NCBI GenBank assembly: GCA_028821405.1
Contig: JAPPGK010000004.1
Span: 1 to 34,158 of the forward strand
DNA length: 34,158 nt
DNA from: Gammaproteobacteria bacterium
Lineage (GTDB): Bacteria; Pseudomonadota; Gammaproteobacteria; Pseudomonadales; Azotimanducaceae
Direction of reading: 5' to 3'
The notes beneath the pieces were generated by a model, which worked only from the letters and a program-made list of their open reading frames with translations, was not told where the DNA came from and made no database searches. The position numbers were made by a program, and so were the translations under genes. Numbering within the stretch: position 1 is the first letter of the stretch; each line of letters begins with the position of its first letter. Positions 16,529 to 23,613 of this stretch are shown in pieces.

Positions 16529-17377
16529 ATGACCCAAGCGCCGTCCATTGTTTCCGAGACTGATCGTCGCAATTTCGAGCGCGACGGCTTCGTCCTGCTC
16601 GAATCGGTCATCGACGCGGCCACCCTCGATATGCTGCGCGAGGAGTGCGGCGTGTTCGTCGCACGGACCGACGCCTGGCTCACCGCACGCGGCGCCGACG
16701 TGTTCGGCATCACCCACCGCGGCAAGCGGTACTTCATCGCCAACCGCTACCGGGACAGCGACCGGATGCCGAGTTTCGTCTACGGCGACCTGATGCGCGC
16801 GATCACGACGGCGTTCCTCGGCGACACGGTCTTCCTGTTCAACGAGCAGTGGGTGGTGAAGGGCGCCGAGCAGGGGATGAAGTTCGCGTGGCATCAGGAC
16901 TCCGGCTACGTCAACTTCCGCGATCCGGGGAATACGCATCGGCCCTACCTCACCTGCTGGTGCGCCCTGGACGACATGACCCGGGAAAACGGGACGATCT
17001 CGGTGATGCCCCATGGCCGGGTGGGTTCGCGGGCAGCGGTGTTCCCGCACCGACACGAACCGGGGAGCAACGATCTGGTTGGGTACGAGGGCGACGATCC
17101 CGGCGTGCTCGTGGAGATGCCCGCGGGCAGCGTGGCGGTGTTCACGAGCACGAGCCTGCACCGGAGCGGCGCCAACACCACGTCGCGCCTGCGCCGCGCC
17201 TACCTGACCCAATACACGCGGGCGCCGCTGCGATCCTCCAACGGCGAGCTTTGGGGACAGGCGGTGCCGTTCGTCTCAGAGGGGCAGTATGTCTACGATC
17301 CGAGCACGGACGTCGACGCCCGTACCGGTCGGCGGGCGAGGGCAAGGACGGACCTAGAAGACCGACAGCACCTCTGA
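16529..17377 (+). CDS. Phytanoyl-CoA dioxygenase (PhyH) family oxygenase
   Basis: 282-residue Fe(II)/2-oxoglutarate-dependent oxygenase of the PhyH type. The facial triad is visible: His122 and Asp124 in WHQDSGY and distal His211 in SLHRSGAN. Family blocks are also present: FERDGFVLLESVID at the N-terminus, TCWCALDDMTRENGTISVMPHG in the core, and an Arg (RLRRAY) after the distal His that would bind 2-oxoglutarate. Such enzymes hydroxylate lipids, osmolytes (EctD is a relative), natural-product intermediates or halogenated compounds; the substrate here is unknown. The ATG at 16529 is preferred because upstream sequence in frame is antisense to the regulator. The last 24 bases overlap the end of the convergent luciferase-like gene. 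Confidence 0.9.
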   Translation: MTQAPSIVSETDRRNFERDGFVLLESVIDAATLDMLREECGVFVARTDAWLTARGADVFGITHRGKRYFIANRYRDSDRMPSFVYGDLMRAITTAFLGDTVFLFNEQWVVKGAEQGMKFAWHQDSGYVNFRDPGNTHRPYLTCWCALDDMTRENGTISVMPHGRVGSRAAVFPHRHEPGSNDLVGYEGDDPGVLVEMPAGSVAVFTSTSLHRSGANTTSRLRRAYLTQYTRAPLRSSNGELWGQAVPFVSEGQYVYDPSTDVDARTGRRARARTDLEDRQHL

Positions 17378-18256
17378 CTCAACCCGCTCGATGGCCGCCG
17401 TACTGTTCCCGAAACCGCACAACATGATCTCGTCGGCGCCGGCCTCGATATAACCACCTAGATAGTCCTGGATTGCGTTGACGGTGCCATAGCAGTACCA
17501 GGGCTGACCGGGTGATTTCTTCCATTCTTCATCGCTGTCGAACACCCGGGTCGGCAGACAGACCGTGCGCCGGATTTCCTCTGGATCGCGCCCGCAGTCC
17601 TCGCAGTGGCGATCGATCGCTTGTTGCTTGCGCTTGTACACGTCCACACCGCCGGGGTGCCAGAAGTCGAGGTTGCTGGTATCGCCATAGCGCGCACAGG
17701 TCCTCAAGGTGCGCTTTTCGCCGTTACCCCCGATCAAGATGGGAATCGGTTTGTCCTGAGCGGTTCTGGGCGACATGGGCGCGTCGTTCAACTGATAGTA
17801 CTTGCCGGCGTAGTTGACATATTCTTCCGGGTCCTTGGTGAGCAGCAGCCGAATCAACTGCGTCGCCTCCTCCAACCGGTCGCTGCGTTCCCGCAACGAC
17901 GGAAAATCCCAGCCGTAGGCCGTATGTTCCTGTTCGTACCAGGCGGCGCCCAGCCCGAGTTCCACCCGACCGCCCGATATGTGATCGAGTGTGGTGGCGA
18001 TCTTGGCCAAGAGCGCCGGGTTACGGTAGGTGTTTCCGGTCGCGAGAATACCGAGGCGTACCCGGTCGGTGACCATCGCCACCGCAGAGAGCAGCGTCCA
18101 GCCTTCCAAGGCCCAACCATGTCCACCGCGCCCGGGGGGCATGAAGTGATCGGAAAGCCACAGGCTGTGCCAGCGACCCGCTTCAACCGTTTTCGCCACG
18201 GCGGCAATGTCGGACCACCGTGTGTTGTATTGACTCATCTGTAAACCGAATCTCAA
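17354..18256 (-). CDS. Luciferase-like (LLM class) flavin-dependent oxidoreductase
   Basis: 300-residue TIM-barrel oxidoreductase of the bacterial luciferase superfamily, which uses FMN or F420. Seen: MRFGLQMSQYNTRWSDI at the start, LWLSDHFMPPG, DRVRLGILATGNTYRNPALLAKIATTLDHISGGR (the typical central block), LGLGAAWYEQEHTAYGW, and PILIGGNGEKRTLR, the phosphate-binding strand. This closely resembles the F420-dependent-type subfamily, but homology alone does not settle the cofactor and no F420 synthesis gene is in the window. The TTG at 18256 has AGGAG seven bases upstream. It follows aroA by 35 bases on the same strand and is probably co-transcribed with it. Confidence 0.9.
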   Translation of the reverse strand: MRFGLQMSQYNTRWSDIAAVAKTVEAGRWHSLWLSDHFMPPGRGGHGWALEGWTLLSAVAMVTDRVRLGILATGNTYRNPALLAKIATTLDHISGGRVELGLGAAWYEQEHTAYGWDFPSLRERSDRLEEATQLIRLLLTKDPEEYVNYAGKYYQLNDAPMSPRTAQDKPIPILIGGNGEKRTLRTCARYGDTSNLDFWHPGGVDVYKRKQQAIDRHCEDCGRDPEEIRRTVCLPTRVFDSDEEWKKSPGQPWYCYGTVNAIQDYLGGYIEAGADEIMLCGFGNSTAAIERVESEVLSVF

Positions 18257-18291
18257 GGCGGTCTCCTGGCGTGGTCTGTTCTCCGGTGCAA

Positions 18292-19593
18292 TTAACCCAT
18301 AGTCGGGGCTTCAACGCGACCCGTTGCCCGGTCGAAGTCCTCCCAATAATCGGCGTACGTCTTTGCCACGCAGTCCGCACCGTGGATCACGCAACCGCCG
18401 ATCTTGCTTGCGACCACGGACAGCGCCATCGCCATGCGGTGGTCCTCGTAGGTCTCGAAGCCGGCCGGTCGGAGGGCGTCGGCGGGGTGAATGGTCATCG
18501 CGGCATCGAACTCTTCAACCGGCACACCCGCCTTGCGCAACTCCTTCGCTGCGCAGGCGATCCGGTCGCATTCCTTGACGCGCAAGGTGGCCAAGCCCGT
18601 GATATGTGTGGGTGCCGGCAGGAACGGCGCCATGGCCATGAGGGTCGGCGCGGCGTCGGGCATGTCGACCATGTCCGCGTCGCCGACGGGCTTCGGTGAT
18701 GCCGGTCCTTTGATCGTGACCTGATCGGCGGCACGCGAGACCTCGGCGCCCATCCGTTCGCAGAGATCGAGGAAGGCGTAGTCGCCTTGACGGGTGGAGT
18801 TGCCAAGGTTCGTGAGGGTGATGCGCCCACCGTGCAGGGTCGCCAGGGCGGCATGGTAGGTCGCGGCGGAGGCGTCGCCTTCGATCAGGACGTCCCCGCC
18901 GGTATACCTTCCCGGGGACACGACCACCGTGCTCTCATCGGGGGTCTCGACGCGAACGCCCCGTCTGGCCATCTCCGTCGTCGTGACGCCGATATACGAG
19001 GCACTCGTGCGCGCGCCCTGCAAGGCGATCGCGAGACCGGACGGCAACCCCGGCGCCGACAGCATCAGTCCCGAGAGATACTGGCTGGTGACGCCGGTGG
19101 CGAGGGTGGTCCTGGCGGTCGGCGAGGCGGGGCCGGCGACACGGATCGGCAAGCGACCCTGGTTCGACTCGATCTCGCATCCAATCGTCTTGAGGGCCTC
19201 GAGCAGATCGGCATTCGGTCGTTGGTGAAGTTGCCGGTGGCCCGTGAATCGCGTCGTCGAGGTGCGCAGGGCGGCATGGGCAAGCAGCAGGCGCAAGGAC
19301 ACGCCGCTCATGCCCAGATCGAGATCGACATCCGACTCGAACGGCTCGGCCGGCGGCGTCAACATGGCGGATCTGCTCTCCCGCTCGACACTCGTGCCGA
19401 GTCGTTGCACGGCATCGAACATGGCATCGACATCTTCGCACCGGGGCACGCCGAGGAGCCGCGTCGGTTCGTCGGCGAGGGTGGACATGACCACATGGCG
19501 CAGGGCGATGGACTTGCTGCCGGGCAGCGTGAGCCTTGCGGCGAAGGGGGTCTCGATACGCGGGATCGGGCGCACGTCAATCGCGTCGGACAC
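18292..19593 (-). CDS. aroA: 3-phosphoshikimate 1-carboxyvinyltransferase (EPSP synthase)
   Basis: Sixth step of the shikimate pathway: transfers enolpyruvate from PEP to shikimate-3-phosphate. 433 residues, normal size. Seen: LPGSKSIALRH near the N-terminus (usual LPGSKSxxNR), the PEP/glyphosate loop as LGMSGVSLRLL, LHQRPNADLLEAL, TSQYLSGLMLSAPGL, VEGDAS in the form IEGDASAATYH, MPDAAPTLMAMA, LRVKECDRI and YEDHRMAMALSVV. The loop is divergent: the usual GNAGTxxR reads GMSGVSLR (see findings). It starts at a GTG nine bases after a small HTH-like gene. The usual neighbours serC, cmk and tyrA are absent. Clearly EPSP synthase, but a divergent branch. Confidence 0.93.
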   Translation of the reverse strand: MSDAIDVRPIPRIETPFAARLTLPGSKSIALRHVVMSTLADEPTRLLGVPRCEDVDAMFDAVQRLGTSVERESRSAMLTPPAEPFESDVDLDLGMSGVSLRLLLAHAALRTSTTRFTGHRQLHQRPNADLLEALKTIGCEIESNQGRLPIRVAGPASPTARTTLATGVTSQYLSGLMLSAPGLPSGLAIALQGARTSASYIGVTTTEMARRGVRVETPDESTVVVSPGRYTGGDVLIEGDASAATYHAALATLHGGRITLTNLGNSTRQGDYAFLDLCERMGAEVSRAADQVTIKGPASPKPVGDADMVDMPDAAPTLMAMAPFLPAPTHITGLATLRVKECDRIACAAKELRKAGVPVEEFDAAMTIHPADALRPAGFETYEDHRMAMALSVVASKIGGCVIHGADCVAKTYADYWEDFDRATGRVEAPTMG

Positions 19594-19602
19594 GGCGACG
19601 CC

Positions 19603-19857
19603 TTACGCCTTGGCCTTTGCCGGCTCGGCCGCCTTCGGGGGTTTCGAAGTGCGCGTCTTGCCGGGGCCCTTCCCGAACTTGTGGCGCAACGTATACCAAC
19701 TGGGATAGGGGATGGGCCGCGGATCCTTCTTCGACGTCCAGAATCGCACGACGCGGCCATCCGATAGTCGCAGCGCCTTGGCGACATCCTTGTTGGACAG
19801 CCCCTTGCTGTCCATCCACTCGCGCAGTTCCTGAGATGTCGGTGGGTACTTCTTCAT
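19603..19857 (-). CDS. Small helix-turn-helix-like basic protein upstream of aroA
   Basis: 84 residues. The first 60 residues predict helices with the pattern of a Cro/CI-type HTH (ELREWMDSKGLSNKDVAKALRLSDGRVVRFW, where NKDVAKAL would be the first HTH helix and DGRVVRFW the recognition helix). The C-terminus is a low-complexity Lys/Pro/Ala tail (GPGKTRTSKPPKAAEPAKAKA) of the kind seen in nucleoid-type proteins. I do not recognise a named family. It is nine bases upstream of aroA on the same strand and is probably in one transcript with aroA and the luciferase-like gene. It could be an autoregulator of that operon; inference only. The ATG at 19857 lacks a strong ribosome site. Confidence 0.7.
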   Translation of the reverse strand: MKKYPPTSQELREWMDSKGLSNKDVAKALRLSDGRVVRFWTSKKDPRPIPYPSWYTLRHKFGKGPGKTRTSKPPKAAEPAKAKA

Positions 19858-19906
19858 CGCCGTTGTCCGCGTTGCGGTCGAATCCTATACCAAACTCGAC
19901 CGCTAC

Positions 19907-19938
19907 GATGGTGCGGTCGTCGGATGGTGCGGTCGTCG
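19907..19938. repeat. 16-base tandem direct repeat, two copies
   Basis: GATGGTGCGGTCGTCG occurs twice with no gap in the divergent region between the aroA operon and the acyl-CoA dehydrogenase, about 25 bases upstream of the dehydrogenase -10 element. It could be a pair of operator half-sites or a simple duplication. Confidence 0.7.
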
Positions 19939-19961
19939 AAGGAGGAGCGCAAGCGATGAAC

Positions 19962-19970
19962 TGCTACAAT
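19962..19970 (+). promoter_or_regulatory. Extended -10 promoter for the acyl-CoA dehydrogenase gene
   Basis: TGCTACAAT fits the extended -10 pattern TGnTATAAT with one mismatch. It ends 37 bases before the ATG at 20008, leaving a short leader that contains the Shine-Dalgarno GAGGGG. No good -35 is seen, as is common for extended -10 promoters. Confidence 0.5.
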
Positions 19971-20007
19971 CGCCCGCCTTCAAACAAGCTGTCAGCGAGG
20001 GGAACCA

Positions 20008-21282
20008 ATGGCGGAAGCCGTAGCCGCAGACTTGGAAGCGGATCTCAATAATCTTGTCATGAGCGATGAAGTCGAACCGTTGTATGCGGCGGTCAAGAGG
20101 TTCATCGCCGAGGCCATCGAGCCGAACACTCAGGCCTACTTCGACGCCGCGTTCGAACACGGCGACCGCTGGAGCCTTTCGCCGCGCCAGGAGGAGATAC
20201 TCGGTGGCCTGAAGACGAAGGCGAAGTCCAACGGCCTGTGGAACTTCTTTCTTCCGGACGCCGACACCGGCGAGGGGTTGAAGAATCTCGACTACGCCTA
20301 CATCGCCGCCGAGCTCGGGAAGAATCCCATCGCCTCCGAGTGCCTGAACTGTAGCGCGCCCGACACGGGCAACATGGAGGTGCTGGAGCGCTACGGCACG
20401 CCGGAACAGAAGGAGAAGTGGCTAAAGCCACTGCTCGAGGGCGAGATCCGTTCCGCCTACGCCATGACGGAACCCAATCTCGCGTCTTCCGATGCAAAGC
20501 AGATCGCAACCCAAGCGCGCCTGGATGGCGACGAATGGGTTCTCAACGGCGAGAAGTTCTACATCTCGGGGGCCGGCGACAAGCGATGCACCATCATGAT
20601 CACCATGGTGCAGACCAACCCGGACGCGCCTCCCCACCGGCAACAGTCGCAGATCCTCGTACCCAAGGACACGCCGGGGGTCGAGATCATCGAGCCGATG
20701 ACCGTGTTCGGGCGCGACGATGCCCCCCACGGTCATATGCATCTTAGGTTCGACGATGCCAGGGTGCCGAAGGAGAACATCCTGCTCGGCGAAGGCCGGG
20801 GCTTCGAGATCTCCCAAGGCCGGCTGGGCCCGGGGCGCATCCACCACTGCATGCGGTCCGTGGGCCAGGCCGAACGGGCCCTGGACCTCATGGTGCGGCG
20901 GGGCATGTCCCGGGAGGCATTCGGCAAACCCCTGGTGCAGCTCGGCAAGAACCTGGAGCTCGTGTCCCGCGCACGCATCGAAATCGAGGCGATGCGGCTG
21001 ATGGTCTTGAAGGCCGCCAAGGCGATGGACGTGCTCGGCAACCGCGAAGCCCGGGTCTGGGTGCACATGTGCAAGGCGATGATCCCCGAACGTACTTGCC
21101 AGATCATCGACCAGGCCATCCAGATGCACGGCGCTGCGGGCGTCTCCCAGTGGACGCCGTTGGCGGGCATGTACACCGGCCAGCGAACCTTAAGGATCGC
21201 CGACGGACCGGACGAGGTACATCACCTGGTGGTCGGCCGCACCGAACTGCGCAAATACGACGACAACTTCGGTCGCTCGTAG
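20008..21282 (+). CDS. Acyl-CoA dehydrogenase, ACAD10/11-like
   Basis: 424-residue FAD enzyme that introduces a 2,3-double bond into acyl-CoA. Seen: AYAMTEPNLASSDAKQI (FAD/substrate block), GEKFYISGAGDKRC, VPKENILLGEGRGFEISQGRLGPGRIHHCMRSVG, and the C-terminal QMHGAAGVSQWTPLAGMYTGQRTLRIADGPDEVHH. GPGRIHHCMR and ADGPDEVH are typical of the ACAD10/11 group, which acts on long or branched and 4-hydroxy acyl substrates; the Asp in ADGPDE is the likely catalytic base in place of the usual Glu. AGGGG precedes the ATG. The TAG stop is the TAG of a GTAGGG-type repeat. Possibly linked with the nearby PhyH-type oxygenase in branched-lipid use, but they are in separate transcripts. Confidence 0.93.
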   Translation: MAEAVAADLEADLNNLVMSDEVEPLYAAVKRFIAEAIEPNTQAYFDAAFEHGDRWSLSPRQEEILGGLKTKAKSNGLWNFFLPDADTGEGLKNLDYAYIAAELGKNPIASECLNCSAPDTGNMEVLERYGTPEQKEKWLKPLLEGEIRSAYAMTEPNLASSDAKQIATQARLDGDEWVLNGEKFYISGAGDKRCTIMITMVQTNPDAPPHRQQSQILVPKDTPGVEIIEPMTVFGRDDAPHGHMHLRFDDARVPKENILLGEGRGFEISQGRLGPGRIHHCMRSVGQAERALDLMVRRGMSREAFGKPLVQLGKNLELVSRARIEIEAMRLMVLKAAKAMDVLGNREARVWVHMCKAMIPERTCQIIDQAIQMHGAAGVSQWTPLAGMYTGQRTLRIADGPDEVHHLVVGRTELRKYDDNFGRS

Positions 21283-21320
21283 GGTACGCCCTCGTGGCGT
21301 CCCGACCTCGCGATGCGGGG
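21279..21320. repeat. GTAGGG-type element after the acyl-CoA dehydrogenase
   Basis: GTAGGGTACGCCCTCGTGGCGTCCC aligns with the elements at 10639 and, on the minus strand, 11736-11708 under the consensus GTAGGGNNNNCCCTNGYGGYSNCCC. The TAG at 21280-21282 ends the upstream gene. It fills most of the short gap before the receptor gene. Confidence 0.55.
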
Positions 21321-21358
21321 CTATGTCGCCAGCGGCGAATGCGGTCCGGGATGAGACC

Positions 21359-23410
21359 ATGATGAGCCGCGAATGGGCGACGTCGACCGCAACGGTCGCA
21401 TTGATCGTGGCAACGGGCTCCTTCGCCGACGACGAGCCGGCGTTGGAGGAAGTCGTGGTACGCGCCGAGGCATCGGTAGTGCCCAGCCAGGGCGAGGTGG
21501 GCAGTGTGAGCGTGGTCGACGCCGGGGCAATCGAACTTACCCGGGCCAATCACGTCCACGAGCTCCTGGTAAGGGTGCCGGGCGTGTGGATATCCCGCGG
21601 CTCGGGACAGGAGCACTTGACCGCCATCCGCTCCGGCGTGCTGACCGGCGCCGGCGCCTGCGGCGAGTTCCTGCTGCTGGAGAACGGCATTCCCATTCGT
21701 CCCGCCGGTTTCTGCAACGTCAACAACCTATTCGAGGTGAATACGGAACAGGCCGCTGCCGTCGAGGTCGTGCGGGGCCCGGGAAGCGCATTGTTCGGCG
21801 GCAATGCCTTGCACGGTGTTATCAACAGCGTGACCGCGACGTCCGCCGAGGCATGGCGCGGCAGCTTCGAAGCCGGTCCCTACGACTACCACCAGGTCAG
21901 GGTCGAGGGCGGCGCCGACGAATGGCGGATCAATGCCCTGTCCACGTCATCCGGCGGCTACCGCGACGCGACCGGCTATGGCCAGCAGAAGGCCTATCTG
22001 GGGCTTGCCGCGACGGTTGGCGGCTGGAATGTCGTGAACACGGTGTCGGCGACGCTCCTCAACCAGGAGACCGGTGGATTCGTGCGCGGCTTGCGCGCCT
22101 ACGACACGTCGGCGCGTACCTCGAACCCCAACCCCGAGGCGTATCGCGATGCCTGGTCGACGCGTGCGGCCAGCGTCTGGCAGCGCACACTCGCCAACGG
22201 GCGCCTGGTCAGCGTGACATCCTACCTGCGGCGTTCGTCGATGGCCTTCCTGCAGCATTTCCTCCCGGGTCAGCCGCTGGAGAAGAACGCCCAATCGAGC
22301 GGTGGCGTCGTCGTGCGTGTCGATGGTGTAGCCGAGCCACGGTGGTCCGCTGGCGTCGTTGCTGAGCGCTTCGGGGCAACGCTCTCCGAACGCCAGGATA
22401 CCCCGACGGTTGGATCCGCGTTCCTGGTGGCCACGCGGCCCGTGGGAACCCATTACGACTTCGACGTGGGCGGCACCACGCTCGCGGCGTTCTACGACCT
22501 GGGCTTGGACATCGCGGCGGAGGTCGAACTCGTCGCCAGCGCGCGCCTCGAGCGCAACCGTTACGACTACGACAACCATCACCTGGTCGGCAACACCCGG
22601 GACGATGGCACCCCATGTGGCTTCGGTGGCTGCCTTTATACGCGGCCTGCGGATCGTGACGATGACTACACGAATGTCGCGGGTCGATTGGGAATCCAAT
22701 GGCCGGCCGGCCCCGATGCGATCGTCTACGCGGTGGCGGGACTTGGCTTTCGACCGCCCCAGACCACGGAGCTCTACCGCCTGCAAAGCGGACAGACCGT
22801 GGCGGACCTGGACAGCGAAAGCCTGCGTGCCTTCGAAACCGGCGTTCGCGGTTCCTTGGGCGGCCTCGACTTCGAAATCGCTGCCTACGCCGAGTCCACC
22901 CGCGATCTCATCTTCCGGGACGCCAACGGCTTCAACGTCAGCGACGGCGCCACCGATGCCAAGGGCGTCGAGACGGACGTCGCTTGGCGCGCCGGACGGC
23001 ACACCCTGGAATTGGCCGTCGCCTACGGTCGTCATCGGTACGCCTTCACCCGGGATGCCGGCCGTGGGGAGCGCATCGTGGCTGGCAACGATGTCGACAC
23101 CGCGCCGCGCTGGCTAGGTAGCGCGCATTGGCGGTGGTCGAGTGAAGCGTTGACGTCTGAGTTCGAGGTGGCGCACGTCGGTTCGCACTTCATAGATGCC
23201 GCCAACACGGCCCGGTACGGCGGCCATACGCTACTCAATTGGCGTGGCGGTTGGACGGTCACGCCGCGTCTGCGCCTGTTCGTTCGACTGATCAACCTGC
23301 TTGACAGAGCCCATGCGGACCGTGCCGATTTCGCGTTCGGCAGCTACCGGTATTTCCCGGGCATGCCCCGGCAGGTGTACATCGGGGGATCCATTCTCCT
23401 CGCCTCCTGA
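21359..23410 (+). CDS. TonB-dependent outer-membrane receptor (ligand unknown)
   Basis: 683-residue receptor. It has a short signal peptide (STATVALIVATGSFA), a possible Ton box in LEEVVVRAE, a plug domain (about 45-165) with VHELLVRVPGVWISR, LLLENGIPIRP and VEVVRGPGSALFGGNALHGVIN, then a 22-stranded barrel with alternating aromatic strands, ending in YIGGSILLAS rather than the usual terminal Phe or Trp. It has four cysteines in two close pairs, two in the plug (GACGEF and GFCNVN) and two in a predicted loop (PCGFGGC). I prefer the ATG at 21359, since it puts the signal peptide at the N-terminus; an ATG at 21323 would add 12 residues. It would be energised by a Ton complex such as that at 5234-10642. 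Ligand cannot be told from sequence. Confidence 0.9.
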   Translation: MMSREWATSTATVALIVATGSFADDEPALEEVVVRAEASVVPSQGEVGSVSVVDAGAIELTRANHVHELLVRVPGVWISRGSGQEHLTAIRSGVLTGAGACGEFLLLENGIPIRPAGFCNVNNLFEVNTEQAAAVEVVRGPGSALFGGNALHGVINSVTATSAEAWRGSFEAGPYDYHQVRVEGGADEWRINALSTSSGGYRDATGYGQQKAYLGLAATVGGWNVVNTVSATLLNQETGGFVRGLRAYDTSARTSNPNPEAYRDAWSTRAASVWQRTLANGRLVSVTSYLRRSSMAFLQHFLPGQPLEKNAQSSGGVVVRVDGVAEPRWSAGVVAERFGATLSERQDTPTVGSAFLVATRPVGTHYDFDVGGTTLAAFYDLGLDIAAEVELVASARLERNRYDYDNHHLVGNTRDDGTPCGFGGCLYTRPADRDDDYTNVAGRLGIQWPAGPDAIVYAVAGLGFRPPQTTELYRLQSGQTVADLDSESLRAFETGVRGSLGGLDFEIAAYAESTRDLIFRDANGFNVSDGATDAKGVETDVAWRAGRHTLELAVAYGRHRYAFTRDAGRGERIVAGNDVDTAPRWLGSAHWRWSSEALTSEFEVAHVGSHFIDAANTARYGGHTLLNWRGGWTVTPRLRLFVRLINLLDRAHADRADFAFGSYRYFPGMPRQVYIGGSILLAS

Positions 23411-23478
23411 GGCGACGCTTCCAGTCGCCCGAGAAGCGCGCGTCGTGGTGCTGCCGAATCGGGGCTACTAAGAAACCT

Positions 23479-23613
23479 CTGTTCAAGTCCGTCCCTGGAC
23501 TTGAACAGTAGCGAAACAAATAGTTTCGCTCGCAAATTCAATGGCTTACGCCATCGAATTTGGCGGCACATCCCTGTGCCGCGCTAGGGAAGGTCTTGTT
23601 CAGACCTTCCCTA
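23479..23613. repeat. Array of five consecutive hairpins
   Basis: Five inverted repeats follow one another with only 0-2 bases between them. H1 is CTGTTCAAGTCC/GGACTTGAACAG (23479-23508, 12 pairs). H2 is AGCGAAAC/GTTTCGCT (23510-23530). H3 is CAAATTCAATGGC/GCCATCGAATTTG (23533-23562, one mismatch). H4 is GCGGCACA/TGTGCCGC (23563-23582). H5 is TAGGGAAGGTCT/AGACCTTCCCTA (23585-23613). H1 and H4 share the apex CRTCCCTG. The array lies between convergent genes, and its last three bases are the stop codon of the 409-residue gene. Two smaller overlapping dyads (TCGCCTC/GAGGCGA and GGCGAC/GTCGCC) sit at the receptor stop codon, 23400-23429. Confidence 0.9.

Noticed and set aside
19955-20051. Short open frame with AAGGAGGAG upstream that overlaps the acyl-CoA dehydrogenase start
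   Set aside because: The likely -10 element TACAAT lies inside it, so the ribosome-site-like sequence would be upstream of the transcript; probably coincidence.
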